Source: Ferrovibrio sp. (lineage in GTDB: Bacteria > Pseudomonadota > Alphaproteobacteria > Ferrovibrionales > Ferrovibrionaceae). From it: a stretch of DNA of 64,000 nt. The stretch covers positions 186,001-250,000 of the forward strand of contig NZ_JAGOLP010000001.1 in assembly GCF_017994015.1 (NCBI RefSeq). The letters are read 5' to 3'. Within the stretch, counting starts at the first letter, position 1, and each line of letters begins with the position of its first letter. The notes under the pieces were generated by a model that saw nothing but the letters and a program-made list of their open reading frames with translations, did not search any database and was not told the DNA's origin. The position numbers were made by a program, and so were the translations under genes. Shown here in pieces: positions 18,117-28,343 of the stretch.

Positions 18117-19151
18117 ATGCAACCCGTATCGATCCGCCTGACCAATTGCGGCAAGACCTTTGCCGATGGCACCCGCGCGCTGGAACCGCTGAACCTGGAA
18201 ATCGGTGCCGGCCAGACCGTGGTCTTCCTCGGCCCCTCGGGCTGCGGCAAAACCACCACGCTCCGCATCATCGCCGGGCTGGAAGACCCGGATCAGGGCG
18301 GCGCCGTGTTGTTTGACGGCGTGGATGTGACGCCGCTGCCGATCGAGAAGCGCAATGTCGGCATGGTGTTTCAATCCTATGCGCTGTTCCCCAACATGAG
18401 CGTGGCAGAGAATGTCGGCTATGGCCTGCGTATCCGCAAACGCCCGGGCGCAGAGATCAAGCGCCGCGTCGACGATCTGCTCGGCATGATGCGGATCGAG
18501 GCCTTGGCCGAGCGCCGCATCGACCAGCTTTCCGGCGGCCAGCGCCAGCGTGTGGCGCTGGCACGCGCCCTGGCTGCCGAGCCGCGCGCCCTGCTGCTGG
18601 ATGAGCCGTTGACCGCGCTGGATGCCAAGCTGCGTGACACATTGCGGCTGGAAATCGACGGCCTGCTGCGCCGGCTGGGCATCACTGCCGTGTATGTGAC
18701 GCATGACCAGGCCGAGGCGATGGCCCTGGGCGACCGCATCGTGGTGATGGATCATGGCCGCGTCGCCCAGGTGGGCAGCCCGCGCGACATCTACCAGCGC
18801 CCGGCGACGCGCTTTGTCGCCGAATTCATCGGCACCATGAACCGGCTCAGCGGCAGCCTGGAACAGGGCGGTTTCCGCACCGCCGGCGGGGTGATCCCGT
18901 GGCCCGATGCGCCGGCCAGTGCCAGCGAAGCCTTGTTCCGCCCCGAGGATACCCATCTGGCCGAGCCGGATGCCGTTGCGCATCTACACGGCCGCATCAA
19001 CGCGGCGTTTTTCCTCGGCGACCGCACCCGGCTGTTTGTCGCGGTCGGCGAAGACAAGCCGCTGGTGGTGGAAACCACCCAGCGCCGCGATTTTCAGCGC
19101 GGCGAAACCGTGGGGCTGCGCATCAACCCGCAAAGCCTGCTGGCCCTGTAA
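18117..19151 (+). CDS. ABC transporter ATP-binding protein
   Basis: The importer's ATPase, 344 residues. Walker A GPSGCGKTT, Q-loop FQSYALFPNMSV, signature LSGGQRQRVALARAL, Walker B ALLLDEPLTALD and the H-loop VTHDQAEAM are intact, and a TOBE-like regulatory domain fills the C terminus (FRPEDTHLAEP and following). ATG 18117 is chosen because GAGGAG lies at ideal spacing within the end of the permease gene. Confidence 0.93.
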   Translation: MQPVSIRLTNCGKTFADGTRALEPLNLEIGAGQTVVFLGPSGCGKTTTLRIIAGLEDPDQGGAVLFDGVDVTPLPIEKRNVGMVFQSYALFPNMSVAENVGYGLRIRKRPGAEIKRRVDDLLGMMRIEALAERRIDQLSGGQRQRVALARALAAEPRALLLDEPLTALDAKLRDTLRLEIDGLLRRLGITAVYVTHDQAEAMALGDRIVVMDHGRVAQVGSPRDIYQRPATRFVAEFIGTMNRLSGSLEQGGFRTAGGVIPWPDAPASASEALFRPEDTHLAEPDAVAHLHGRINAAFFLGDRTRLFVAVGEDKPLVVETTQRRDFQRGETVGLRINPQSLLAL

Positions 19152-19177
19152 TCGCAGGCGCTGTAACGGAGACCAAC

Positions 19178-19993
19178 ATGCTGATCTGCCAGATCACCGA
19201 CACCCATATCAAACTGCCTGGCAAGCTGGCCTATAAGAAGGTGGATACCGCCGCCATGCTGCGGGTCTGCGTGGCGGAAGTGCAGCGGCTCAACCCGCAG
19301 CCCGACCTGATCGTGATGACCGGCGATCTGGTGGATCTGGGCCGGCCCGAGGAATATGCCCATCTGCACGAGATCATCGCGCCGCTGACCCAGCCGCTCT
19401 ATGTGGTGCCGGGCAATCATGATGCGCGTGATCCGATGCGCGAAGCGTTCAAAGCCGGCGGCTATTTCCCGGCAAGCGGCTTCCTGCAATATGCCGTGGA
19501 AGACTGGCCGCTACGCCTGATCGGGCTGGATACCATCATTCCCGGCCAGGGCGGCGGCGAAATCTGCGCCGAACGGCTGGCCTGGCTGGACCGCACCCTG
19601 GCCGAACAGCCGCAGCGGCCGACCTTGCTGATGATGCACCATCCGCCTTTCATCACCGGCATCGGCCATATGGATGATATCGGCCTGATCGGCCGTGAGG
19701 CTTTCGCCGATGTGGTAGCGAAGCATAGCCAGATCGAACTGATCCTATGCGGCCACCTGCATCGCACCATCCATGCCCGGGTGGGCGGCCGCGCCGTGCT
19801 GACCAGCCCGAGCCCGGCGCATCAGGTGGCGCTGGACCTGCGCGACGATGCGCCGAGCCGCTTCCGCATGGAACCGCCCGGCTTCATGCTGCATCGTTGG
19901 CGCGACGGCCAGCTGATCAGCCATGTGGCGCCGATTGGCGATTATCCCGGGCCATTCCCGTTTTTTGACGCTGATGGCAAGCTGATCGACTGA
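19178..19993 (+). CDS. Metallophosphoesterase (class III cyclic nucleotide/glycerophosphodiesterase type)
   Basis: A 271-residue cytoplasmic dinuclear-metal phosphodiesterase. The metal ligands appear in the usual order: DTHI, GDLVDLG, GNHDARD, MMHHPPF and GHLHRTIH. It resembles CpdA/GpdQ enzymes. As the last gene of a DeoR-ABC importer operon it probably hydrolyses the imported phosphodiester (for example a glycerophosphodiester); that substrate is an inference. ATG 19178 follows a GGAG site. Confidence 0.88.
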   Translation: MLICQITDTHIKLPGKLAYKKVDTAAMLRVCVAEVQRLNPQPDLIVMTGDLVDLGRPEEYAHLHEIIAPLTQPLYVVPGNHDARDPMREAFKAGGYFPASGFLQYAVEDWPLRLIGLDTIIPGQGGGEICAERLAWLDRTLAEQPQRPTLLMMHHPPFITGIGHMDDIGLIGREAFADVVAKHSQIELILCGHLHRTIHARVGGRAVLTSPSPAHQVALDLRDDAPSRFRMEPPGFMLHRWRDGQLISHVAPIGDYPGPFPFFDADGKLID

Positions 19994-19998
19994 GCGGC

Positions 19999-21468
19999 TC
20001 AGGCAGATTCAGGCAGGGCCGCTTTCCAGAAGGGCTTGAGCCGGGCGTAATCCTGCCAGGCCGGGCCAAGCTGGGCCAGTTGGGCGGCCTGGCGCGCCGC
20101 GAACCAGCCGGCAATGGCAGCGGCGGCGGGATCCTGATCCACCGGGCCAAGCAGGCCCTTGAGCAACTGGTCGCCCACGGCGGCATCGTTCAGGGCGCCA
20201 AGCGTATCCTGTAGCCGCGCCAGGGTGATGCCAGCCAGCTTGCTTGGCTTCTTGGCAAACAGGTAGCGGAAAAAATCGCTGGCATAGCGCAGCTTCTTGG
20301 CCCGGATGCGCAGGCGATGCAGTTCCGGCACCGTCAATTCGGCATGGCGCTCACCAAGCTGCTTCAGCTTGCGGCGGCGTTTTTTTAGGCTCAGCGCGGC
20401 AAAGCTGATCGCTGGCAACAGCGCGGCTTCATGCTGTGCCGGTTCAAGCTGGCGCAATATTTCGGCTTCATCCAGTGCCGCCAGCCAGCGCAGCCGCAGC
20501 AGGGCAGCCGTGGCGCGCGGACTTTGCAAAGCGACCACCAGATCGGCCTGTGCTGCCAGGCGCCGGGTATCAAGCAGTTTGTTTAGCTGCCCCAGGCCGG
20601 CCAGATCGGGCTGCGCGACGCGCAAAGGCGCCAGGGTTTCCTCAACAAACACATCAAGATCGCGGCGCTGGCCAAGCGGCGTATTCAGCCAGCGCAGATC
20701 GTCGAGCATGGCCGCAAGCCAGCCCGCCGGCAGGATGGCGGCGAAAATATCCAATGCCGAGCGCAGCCGGCGCAGGGCGACACGCATCTGATGCACGCCT
20801 TCGCTATCCTGCCCCAGCAGCACCGGCTGGATATTGGCATCGAATTGCAGCAGGCAATGGCGCAGGATGGCGCAGGCAGCAGCAATGGCGCTGTCGCCAG
20901 CCGGAATCTGCGACGGCAATTCCGGCGCCTTGACCGGCTTTGGCGCCGCCAGACCCAGCATGGCTGCCAAAGCCACACCGGGTTCGCTGCCCAGCAGGCC
21001 GAATTTCAGGCCTGGCGCAGCCGGGTCGCCGGCCAGTTCAAGCAGCCAGGCTGCCGCTTCCGCCGCCGTGAAACCATCGCAGCGCAGCACGGCAAGGCTG
21101 GCCGGCTTGCGCTTGACCGCCAGCTCATATTTTTCCAGCAGCAGGCGGCGGCTGCCGGATAGCGGCAGCACCAGCCGCTCCAGCTTGCCACGCGCCAGAA
21201 TCGCCAGATTGCCCAGCGCCTCAATATCCGGATTGGGCAAAACCTTGCCCTGGGCCAGCGCCAGCAAATGCGGCTGGTCGTTTTCGCTCAGGCAGAGCCA
21301 GCCCAACTCGGCCAGGGTGCGGGCCGGCGTATCCACCAGCACAATCTCGGCCTGCTGCCGGCTGGCGCGGCCGGCCTGTATGGCTTTAAGCCCGGAATGG
21401 CGCCGCAGCCCCGGCCAGCTTTTGGCATCGAGGCGTAGGCAGAAAGAGGCGGCAGCAGCATCGGGCAT
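19999..21468 (-). CDS. CHAD domain protein with degenerate CYTH-like N terminus
   Basis: A 489-residue protein. The C-terminal half is a clear CHAD domain: EGVHQMRVALRRLRSALDIF with the conserved His and Arg residues, later HRLRIRAKKLRYASDFFRYL. The N-terminal part looks like a worn CYTH domain, without the classical ExExK entry. CYTH-CHAD proteins are tied to polyphosphate binding and turnover. The ATG at 21468 is chosen over the GTG at 21504 that begins the open frame. Convergent with the phosphodiesterase. Confidence 0.85.
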   Translation of the reverse strand: MPDAAAASFCLRLDAKSWPGLRRHSGLKAIQAGRASRQQAEIVLVDTPARTLAELGWLCLSENDQPHLLALAQGKVLPNPDIEALGNLAILARGKLERLVLPLSGSRRLLLEKYELAVKRKPASLAVLRCDGFTAAEAAAWLLELAGDPAAPGLKFGLLGSEPGVALAAMLGLAAPKPVKAPELPSQIPAGDSAIAAACAILRHCLLQFDANIQPVLLGQDSEGVHQMRVALRRLRSALDIFAAILPAGWLAAMLDDLRWLNTPLGQRRDLDVFVEETLAPLRVAQPDLAGLGQLNKLLDTRRLAAQADLVVALQSPRATAALLRLRWLAALDEAEILRQLEPAQHEAALLPAISFAALSLKKRRRKLKQLGERHAELTVPELHRLRIRAKKLRYASDFFRYLFAKKPSKLAGITLARLQDTLGALNDAAVGDQLLKGLLGPVDQDPAAAAIAGWFAARQAAQLAQLGPAWQDYARLKPFWKAALPESA

Positions 21469-21594
21469 GGCGGCGGACTCTAGCCGAGGCCGGCGGCGAT
21501 ACACAATCGCGCCGCGCTAAAGTGCTGAAAAATTTAGCTTATCGGCAAGAACGCAGCAGGGGTATATGACAATTGCATGACAGCAGTGGCGCGC

Positions 21595-23481
21595 TCAGCG
21601 CTTCAGCAGGCGCTGCAACGTCTCGGCCAGCACCTGTTTGCGCACCGGCTTGGCCAGCATCGGCGCATTATGGCGAAACGGCGTGGTGCGGAACATTTCC
21701 TCGCCGGCTGTGCCGGAGGTGAAAACCACCGGCAGTGATGGCCGGATGCGCAAGGCGCGTTCGGCCAGATCAAGCCCGTTCATTTCCGGCATCATCACAT
21801 CGGTGAACAGCAGGTCAACCGGCTCGCCGGATTGCAGGATATCCAGCGCCGCCATGCCCGACGAAGCGGCGCGCACACTATAGCCCAGGCTATCAAGCAG
21901 CATGGCCAAGGTGGTGCGCACATCCGGATTGTCATCCACCAGCAACACCACCGGGCCGGCGGCCTTTTCCGCCGCCTCGGCACTGATCGTGCTCAGGCCG
22001 GGCAGATAGAGCCGCACCTCGGTGCCCTTGCTCATGGTGCTGTCGATATGCACAAAGCCGCCAGACTGGGTGATGAAGCCATGCACCATGCTGAGGCCAA
22101 GTCCGCTGCCCTTGCCGATTTCCTTGGTGGTGTAGAATGGCTCAAAAGCACGCTCACGCACACCATCCGGCATTCCGGTGCCGGTATCGCCCACCGCAAT
22201 CATCACATAGCTGCCGGGTTTCCCGGCCTGCTGGCCGCGCTGTTCCTGGCCACGTTGTTCCTGGCCGCGCTGCTCAAGCGCCGTGCGGATGGTGAGCGTG
22301 CCGCCCTGCGGCATCGCATCACGGGCATTCAGCGCCAGATTGATCAATGCATTATCCAGCAAACCCGGATCAACCTGCACATCGGGCAGGCCGGGCGCCA
22401 GGCTGGTGCGCACGGCAATGGTGTCGCCCAGGGTATGTTGCAGAATCTGCGCCACGCTGGCGATCAGACTGTTCACTGCCACGCGCTTGCTGTGCAAGGT
22501 CTGCTGGCGGCCGAAAGCCAGCAACCGCTGGGTCAATTCCGCGCCACGCGTGGCGCCATGCAGCGCCTGATCAATCAGCTTGCGGCTCTGATCCTCGGCC
22601 ACCCGGTCGCCAAGCAATTCCAGGCTGCCGATCACCACCGCCAGCAGATTGTTGAAATCATGCGCAATGCCGCCAGTGAGCTGGCCGATGGCTTCCATTT
22701 TCTGTGACTGGCGCAATTGTTCGCGCATCTCTTCGGCCCGGCGCCGCTCGGTCACATCATGGATGATCTTGGTATAGCCGGTGGTGCGGCCCTGCTGGTC
22801 ATGCACAGCTGTGAGTGATACTTTCGCCCAGAAGCGGCTGCCATCCTTGCGATAGCGCCAGGCTTCCAGCGTAGCACGGCCGTCACTGGCCGCTTGCCGC
22901 AGCAGGAATTCGGCCTGTTCCGGCTCAGTCGGATGGAACAAATCCATGCTCTCGCCCAGCACGGCATCCGCAGTCAAGCCGAGCAGCCGGCGGGCGCCAT
23001 CATTCCAGCTTGCCACCCGGCCATCGGGGTCAACCAGGAAGATGGCATGATCCTCCACCGCCTCGACCAGCAGGCGGAAGGTATCCTCGCTGCGGCGCTG
23101 TGCCGCCTCGCTGCGGCGCCGATGGGTCAGATCATGGATCACGCCGATATACATCGGCACGCCATTGTTGTCGGCTTCCGCCACCGCCAGTTCAAACGGG
23201 AATTCGCCGCCATCCTTGCGCCGGCCGATCACTTCGCGGCCGATGCCGATGATGCGTTTCTCGCCGGTATGCTGGTAATGCCGGATATAGCCGTCATGTT
23301 CCTCATGATACGGCGACGGCATCAGCATTTTCACATTGCGGCCAAGCACTTCATCTGGCTGGTAGCCGAACAGCTTTTCGCAGGCCGGATTATAAAGGCG
23401 CACGATTCCGCCGTGATCGATCAGGATCACCCCGTCGATCATGGTGTCAATCACGGCTTGCAACAGAGGCTCGGATTGCAT
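21595..23481 (-). CDS. Hybrid sensor histidine kinase, PAS-PAS-HisKA-HATPase-REC
   Basis: A 628-residue protein without membrane segments, so probably a cytoplasmic sensor. PAS 1 ([20 protein letters not shown], FixL-like) and PAS 2 ([20 protein letters not shown]) are followed by the phosphoacceptor helix [16 protein letters not shown], the ATPase boxes [21 protein letters not shown] and [11 protein letters not shown], and a receiver domain with LLVDDNPDV and phosphoacceptor [12 protein letters not shown]. Start ATG 23481 is used; the frame can be extended to a TTG at 23496. It is divergent from a single-domain response regulator. Confidence 0.92.
   Translation of the reverse strand: MQSEPLLQAVIDTMIDGVILIDHGGIVRLYNPACEKLFGYQPDEVLGRNVKMLMPSPYHEEHDGYIRHYQHTGEKRIIGIGREVIGRRKDGGEFPFELAVAEADNNGVPMYIGVIHDLTHRRRSEAAQRRSEDTFRLLVEAVEDHAIFLVDPDGRVASWNDGARRLLGLTADAVLGESMDLFHPTEPEQAEFLLRQAASDGRATLEAWRYRKDGSRFWAKVSLTAVHDQQGRTTGYTKIIHDVTERRRAEEMREQLRQSQKMEAIGQLTGGIAHDFNNLLAVVIGSLELLGDRVAEDQSRKLIDQALHGATRGAELTQRLLAFGRQQTLHSKRVAVNSLIASVAQILQHTLGDTIAVRTSLAPGLPDVQVDPGLLDNALINLALNARDAMPQGGTLTIRTALEQRGQEQRGQEQRGQQAGKPGSYVMIAVGDTGTGMPDGVRERAFEPFYTTKEIGKGSGLGLSMVHGFITQSGGFVHIDSTMSKGTEVRLYLPGLSTISAEAAEKAAGPVVLLVDDNPDVRTTLAMLLDSLGYSVRAASSGMAALDILQSGEPVDLLFTDVMMPEMNGLDLAERALRIRPSLPVVFTSGTAGEEMFRTTPFRHNAPMLAKPVRKQVLAETLQRLLKR
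22231..22275 (-). repeat. 15-bp in-frame tandem repeat in the kinase gene
   Basis: Three nearly identical 15-bp units encode EQRGQ three times within the ATPase domain, between the N box and the G1 box. The insertion is in frame and in a loop position. Confidence 0.8.
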
Positions 23482-23625
23482 CTCAGTACCATACAATCAT
23501 AAGCGGCGCGTGTATATCTTTTATAGATAATCACGCGATTTTTTGTTGTTAATTTTTCCATTTGCGCTTTTTGTAAGCAGTAGCGAATTCGCATTCGCTG
23601 GCGCCATGACATTACACGGGGGTGG

Positions 23626-24015
23626 ATGATGGCGAGAATCCTGGTGGTGGATGACATCGCCGAACTGCGTGACATCCTGCGCCAGCATCTGGAAGCGTTG
23701 GGGCATGAGGTGGATGAAGCCTGCGATGCCAGTGCTGCAATGGCGCGGTTATCTGCGGCCACGTTCGATCTTGTGATCACCGACATTCTGATGCCGGGCG
23801 CCGATGGCTTTGAATTGCTGAACGCTTTGCGCCGCAGCCATGCCGCTCTCCCGGTGATTGCCACTTCAGGCGGTGGCCGCATGATGGATGCCGAACTGGC
23901 GCTGCGCTTAAGCCGCGATCTTGGCGCCTTCGGCATGCTGCGCAAGCCGGTGCGGCGGGCAGAATTGCTTGAAGCCGTGGCCGCCGCCCTGAATGCGCCG
24001 CCAAGCCGAGAATAG
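23626..24015 (+). CDS. Single-domain response regulator (CheY-like)
   Basis: A 129-residue stand-alone receiver: acidic pocket ILVVDDIAELRD, phosphoacceptor LVITDILMPGADG, Thr/Ser position PVIATSGG, and the Lys of LRKPVRRAEL. It has no output domain. It is divergent from the hybrid kinase with a 129-base AT-rich spacer and probably works with it as a phosphorelay partner. GGGGTGG precedes ATG 23626; ATG 23629 is an alternative. Confidence 0.9.
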   Translation: MMARILVVDDIAELRDILRQHLEALGHEVDEACDASAAMARLSAATFDLVITDILMPGADGFELLNALRRSHAALPVIATSGGGRMMDAELALRLSRDLGAFGMLRKPVRRAELLEAVAAALNAPPSRE

Positions 24016-24018
24016 CGC

Positions 24019-25632
24019 CTAACGCGGTGCGTTGGCGGCGCGCAACACCGAATCGGCGGCCTTTTCGGCAATCATGATGGTGGGCGCGTTGGTGTTGCCG
24101 CCGATCAGGCGCGGCATCACCGAGGCATCGGCGACATAGAGCCCGTGCAGGCCATGCAGGCGCAGATCCGGCCCGACCACGGCACCGGCATCATCGGCCA
24201 GGCCCATGCGGCAGGTGCCGACCGGATGATAGATGGTATCGGCGCGGGCGCGGATTGCCGCTTCCAGTTCGGCATCATCCTGTGGCAACGGATAAAGCGG
24301 GCGCGGCGCATGCTGGGCCAGGCTGGGCGCCTGCATAATGCGCCGCATCATCCAGGCACCGCGCTTCAAAATCTCCAGATCGGCTGGCGCCGAGAGAAAA
24401 CCCGGATCAATCCGCGGCGCTGCCAGCGGCTCACGGCTGGCCAGGCCAACCGCGCCGCGGCTTTGTGGCCGCAGCACGCAGACATGGCAGGAATAGCCAT
24501 GGCCAAGATGCTGCTTGCGGGCATGGTCATCCACCATCGCCACGACAAAATGCAGCTGGATGTCCGGCCGCTCCAGGTTGCGGTCGGTTTTCAGGAAAGC
24601 GCCGCTTTCGGCAAAGTTGGAGGTCAGCATACCGCTGCGCTCACGGCGCCATTGCCGCCATGCCGCCAACATCTTCGGCAGGCCACGCAGCGACAGGCCG
24701 AACAAGTCGGTACTATCAACGCGGTAATGCTCCAGGTAATCCAGATGATCCTGCAAATTGCGGCCCACACCGGGTAGTTCATGCTGCACCGGGATGCCAT
24801 GCGGCTGAATTTCGCCAGCCGGGCCGATGCCGGAGAGCAGCAGCAGATGCGGCGAACCGAAGGCGCCCGCCGCCAGCAGCACGGCGCGGCCGGCGCGCGC
24901 CAGCAGATCCCGCCCGCGATAGCGGTAGCGCACGCCCCTGGCGCGCTGCCCTTCCAGCACAATCTGCGCTGCCTGGGCGCCGGTGATGATTTCAAGATTG
25001 GGCCGTGCCCGCACATCGGGCGGCAGATAGGCTTTGGCCGCCGAACAGCGTTCGCCATTCTCCTGCGTCACCTGATACCAGCCGACGCCTTCCTGGCTGT
25101 CGCCATTAAAATCGGCATTCACCGGATGCTGATTTTCTGCGCCAGCGGCAATGAAATCAGCAGCAAAGCGGTTCGGGCTTTGCAGATCGGATACTGCCAG
25201 CGGGCCATTGCGGCCATGCAGGCCGGCATCGATATCGCCGCGCAGGTTCCGTTCCGAGCGGATGAAATAGGGCAGCACATCATCCCAGGCCCAGCCTGGC
25301 AGGCCCCATTCATCATAATCACGGCGATGGCCGCGAATATAGATCATGGCATTGATGCCGCTGGAACCACCCAGCATCTTGCCGCGTGGCTGATAGCCCT
25401 GGCGGCTATTCAAGGCCGGCTGCGGCACGGTCTTGAATGCCCAGTTACGCCATGGCCCCGGGATGAACAAGGCCGCGCCAATCGGCAACTGGCAGGCGGC
25501 GATATCATCGGGCGGGCCGGCTTCCAGCAAACAGACCCGGTTGCGGCCATCCTCGCTCAGGCGCCGCGCCAGCACACAGCCGGCGGAACCACCGCCGACA
25601 ATGACATAATCGTAGATCAGGCCGTCGATCAT
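24019..25632 (-). CDS. GMC family FAD-dependent oxidoreductase (alcohol dehydrogenase type)
   Basis: A 537-residue flavoprotein. The dinucleotide motif [16 protein letters not shown] is followed by LLEAG, the GMC signature [18 protein letters not shown] and the C-terminal active-site region HPVGTCRMG ... [17 protein letters not shown]. It probably oxidises a primary alcohol. The start overlaps the stop of the alkylsulfatase gene (ATGA), so the two are coupled; a fatty alcohol released by that enzyme is the natural substrate candidate (inference). Confidence 0.92.
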   Translation of the reverse strand: MIDGLIYDYVIVGGGSAGCVLARRLSEDGRNRVCLLEAGPPDDIAACQLPIGAALFIPGPWRNWAFKTVPQPALNSRQGYQPRGKMLGGSSGINAMIYIRGHRRDYDEWGLPGWAWDDVLPYFIRSERNLRGDIDAGLHGRNGPLAVSDLQSPNRFAADFIAAGAENQHPVNADFNGDSQEGVGWYQVTQENGERCSAAKAYLPPDVRARPNLEIITGAQAAQIVLEGQRARGVRYRYRGRDLLARAGRAVLLAAGAFGSPHLLLLSGIGPAGEIQPHGIPVQHELPGVGRNLQDHLDYLEHYRVDSTDLFGLSLRGLPKMLAAWRQWRRERSGMLTSNFAESGAFLKTDRNLERPDIQLHFVVAMVDDHARKQHLGHGYSCHVCVLRPQSRGAVGLASREPLAAPRIDPGFLSAPADLEILKRGAWMMRRIMQAPSLAQHAPRPLYPLPQDDAELEAAIRARADTIYHPVGTCRMGLADDAGAVVGPDLRLHGLHGLYVADASVMPRLIGGNTNAPTIMIAEKAADSVLRAANAPR

Positions 25633-27617
25633 GGCGTCACGATATTAAAGCGATCGCCCGGCGGTTCCACCTGGCGCATCAGGTCAAGATAAGCCAGCGG
25701 ATTGCCGGCAATTTTCAGATCACCGGTCAACACCGCCACCGGCAGGCTGAGTTCCCGCAGAGCAATACGGTTCCAGGTCTGCCGGGTCAGGCTCACCGTG
25801 GCATCGGCCTTGTCGTCCAGCGCATCGCGGCGATGGTTGAGCACGCTGTTGCGCAGGAACATGTGAAAGGTTTCGCCGGTATCGGTGAAACGCCAGTTCA
25901 CGGATATGGTCTTGCCCGCCACCGCTTCCGGATCGATCCGCACGGCGAGGAAATCAAACATCATATCCAGCGTCAGCCCGGCAATTGTATCGGGATTGGC
26001 GGTGCTGGCCGGCGGCAGCTTGCGCAAACCATCGCGCAATTCCTGTGCACCAAGCAGATAGAGATTACGCCAGACACCGGATTCGGCCTGATAGCCAAGC
26101 TGCTCAAGCGCATCGGCTTGCAGGCCACGCGCCGCCTTGTTATCGGGTTCGGCAAATACCAGATGCGTCAGCACTTCGGCCACGAAGCGGTATTCGCCGC
26201 GTGCATAATATTCGCCGGCGCGTTTCAGCATCGCCGCGCTGCCGCCCATGAAATCCACATAGCGCTTGGCGCCCTGCTCCGGCGGCAGCGGATCGAGATG
26301 CGCCGGATGCGCGTCATACCAGCCGAGATAACGCTGATACACCGCCTTGGCATTATGCTTCAGCGTGCCGTAATAGCCCCGGTTATGCCAGGCTTGATCC
26401 AGTTCCTTGGGCAGTTTGATGGTTTCGGCTATCTCGGCCGGCACCAGGCCCTTATTGGCCAGCCGCACCGATTGGTCATGGGTGAATTTGTACAGGTCGC
26501 GGGTCTTCTCCATCACTTCCGCGATACGCTCGCGGCCCCAGCGCGGCCAGTGATGGCTGGAAAATGCCACATCGGCCCGGTCGCCATAAAGCCGCATCGC
26601 CTCGTCGATGTAATAGGCCCAGGCCTTGCCATCGCGCACCAGGGCGCCGCGCAGGGTGTAGAGATTATGCATCACACCCGAGACATTCTCGGCCAGGCAA
26701 AGCGCGCGTAGATCGGGGAACAGGATGTTCATTTCCGCCGGCGCCTCGGTTTCCGGCGTCATCTGGAATTCCATGCGCAGGCCATCGATGGTCATGGTCT
26801 GGCCGGTGCGTTCGATCAGATCGGTGGGCGCGATCAGGCCGATGGTGCCGGTGGAGGACACCGTCTTGCCCAGGCCGGTATCGACCTGGCCCTGCGGCCC
26901 GCGCGCCAGCCCGATGCCAAACTGGTATTCGGCCCGCCGTGTCATGGCGGTGCCAAGCAGCACATTCTCGCTCACCGCATGTTCCATGAAATGCGCCGGT
27001 GCGATGATCTTCACCTTGCCGGCCTTCACATCGGCTTCGTCGATCACGCCGCGCACACCGCCAAAATGATCGATATGCGGATGGGTGTAGATCACCGCCA
27101 GCACCGGCTTGCGCGGCCGGTGCTTGTAGAGCAATTCCAGCCCGGCGCGCGCCGCCTCGGCCACCAGCAGGGTATCGATCACCACATAACCATTCGGGGT
27201 TTCAACAAAGGTCATGTTGGCCAGATCGTAGCCACGGAACTGATAGATGCCCGGGCGCACTTCAAACAGGCCATGCAGATTGTTGAGCCTTGCCTGGCGC
27301 CAGAGCGAAGGATTGACCGTATCCGGCGCCTGCTCGGCGGCATCGATGAAGTTATACGACGAACGCGCAAAGGCGGTGCTGCTGTTGCGACCCGGAATAT
27401 CCGGATTGTCGAGCCGCGCGATCAGGCCACGGGCGGCTTCCTCGGCATCGCGCCTGTCATCAAGCGGCAGGCTGGCCGCCATGCTACGGTTATGCTGGCG
27501 GGTGATGTCGGTGGCGGGCTTGGCGGCCTCCTGCGCCGCATTGTCAGCCAGCGGCGCAAAAATCACGGCGGCGCACAGCACCGCACCCATGCCAGCCCTG
27601 GCCCAAAACGCGCCCAT
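25629..27617 (-). CDS. Alkyl/aryl-sulfatase, metallo-beta-lactamase fold (SdsA1/BDS1 type)
   Basis: A 662-residue exported enzyme that should hydrolyse alkyl sulfates to alcohol and sulfate. An N-terminal signal peptide ([19 protein letters not shown]) precedes a beta-lactamase-like domain with zinc motif [10 protein letters not shown], followed by the helical dimerisation domain ([17 protein letters not shown]) and a C-terminal SCP2-like domain ([15 protein letters not shown] ... [11 protein letters not shown]). Family length and domain order are normal. The gene has a strong AAGGGAGGGG ribosome site and its own promoter with a TetR-type operator. Confidence 0.92.
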   Translation of the reverse strand: MGAFWARAGMGAVLCAAVIFAPLADNAAQEAAKPATDITRQHNRSMAASLPLDDRRDAEEAARGLIARLDNPDIPGRNSSTAFARSSYNFIDAAEQAPDTVNPSLWRQARLNNLHGLFEVRPGIYQFRGYDLANMTFVETPNGYVVIDTLLVAEAARAGLELLYKHRPRKPVLAVIYTHPHIDHFGGVRGVIDEADVKAGKVKIIAPAHFMEHAVSENVLLGTAMTRRAEYQFGIGLARGPQGQVDTGLGKTVSSTGTIGLIAPTDLIERTGQTMTIDGLRMEFQMTPETEAPAEMNILFPDLRALCLAENVSGVMHNLYTLRGALVRDGKAWAYYIDEAMRLYGDRADVAFSSHHWPRWGRERIAEVMEKTRDLYKFTHDQSVRLANKGLVPAEIAETIKLPKELDQAWHNRGYYGTLKHNAKAVYQRYLGWYDAHPAHLDPLPPEQGAKRYVDFMGGSAAMLKRAGEYYARGEYRFVAEVLTHLVFAEPDNKAARGLQADALEQLGYQAESGVWRNLYLLGAQELRDGLRKLPPASTANPDTIAGLTLDMMFDFLAVRIDPEAVAGKTISVNWRFTDTGETFHMFLRNSVLNHRRDALDDKADATVSLTRQTWNRIALRELSLPVAVLTGDLKIAGNPLAYLDLMRQVEPPGDRFNIVTP

Positions 27618-27637
27618 CGGCTTCCCCTCCCTTTGCT

Positions 27638-27689
27638 GTAGTCAATTGACTACTTCACGGGAGTATAGCGCCGCTGCAATGCCATGCAA
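27638..27689 (-). promoter_or_regulatory. Alkylsulfatase promoter with TetR-type palindromic operator
   Basis: On the minus strand TTGCAT (27689-27684) and TATACT (27667-27662) are 16 bases apart, a good sigma70 promoter. The start point falls next to the perfect 16-bp palindrome GTAGTCAATTGACTAC (27638-27653), placed to block initiation. The tetR gene ends 8 bases upstream, and its product is the obvious ligand-responsive repressor. Confidence 0.75.
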
Positions 27690-27696
27690 GAGGGAG

Positions 27697-28341
27697 TTAG
27701 CGATCCGCCATCTCGGCCAGCCGCTGCACAAAAGCCTGCCGCAGCTTATCAGCCGGCTGACGATCCAGATCGCTGGCGGCGCGCAGGAATGGCTCAAAAA
27801 TCAGAAAACCCATGGCGGCCGCCACCAGGGTGACAATGTCCACCGCCGCCGCCTCGCGTGGTTCCTGGCGCTGGCTGGCGCGATTGTCGATCAGGCGGCG
27901 CAAGGTGGGGAAATCAAGCTGCAATTCACGCGGATCGCGGCCATCCAGCAGCCAGCGCGCCAGGATGCGCCAATAGGCGGCGCGGGCCTGGGTGGCGGCA
28001 AACAGTCGCGCGGTCAGCGTCTGGTTCGCATCTCCCAGTGCAATACTTTCGCCGGCCGCTGCCGCAAGCTGATCGGCCTGACGCTGCATCACTGCGCGCA
28101 GCAAGGCTTCCTTGCTGCCGAAATGGCGATGCACCAGGCCATGATTGACCTTGGCGGCGGCGGCGATGTCGCGCACCGAGACACCAGTGAAACCTCGCGC
28201 GGCAAAGAGCTGCGTTGCCGCTACCAGCAAGGCATCGCGTGGATCAACCGGTTTTGCCGGACGGCGCGGCCTGCCCAGACTGCGTGGCTTGGCCGGACTG
28301 CGTGATTTGGCCAGGCTGGGCCGCTTTACCGTAACCGCCAT
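27697..28341 (-). CDS. TetR family transcriptional regulator
   Basis: A 214-residue repressor. A basic, repetitive tail (KRPSLAKSRSPAKPRSLGR, about residues 6-24, rich in Lys, Arg and Pro) precedes the TetR helix-turn-helix (DALLVAATQLFAARGFTGVS, VRDIAAAAKVNHGLVHRHFG). The C-terminal part is a helical ligand domain. It starts 2 bases after the MAPEG gene and lies just upstream of the sulfatase promoter, so it probably controls alkyl-sulfate use. Confidence 0.9.
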   Translation of the reverse strand: MAVTVKRPSLAKSRSPAKPRSLGRPRRPAKPVDPRDALLVAATQLFAARGFTGVSVRDIAAAAKVNHGLVHRHFGSKEALLRAVMQRQADQLAAAAGESIALGDANQTLTARLFAATQARAAYWRILARWLLDGRDPRELQLDFPTLRRLIDNRASQRQEPREAAAVDIVTLVAAAMGFLIFEPFLRAASDLDRQPADKLRQAFVQRLAEMADR

Positions 28342-28343
28342 GC

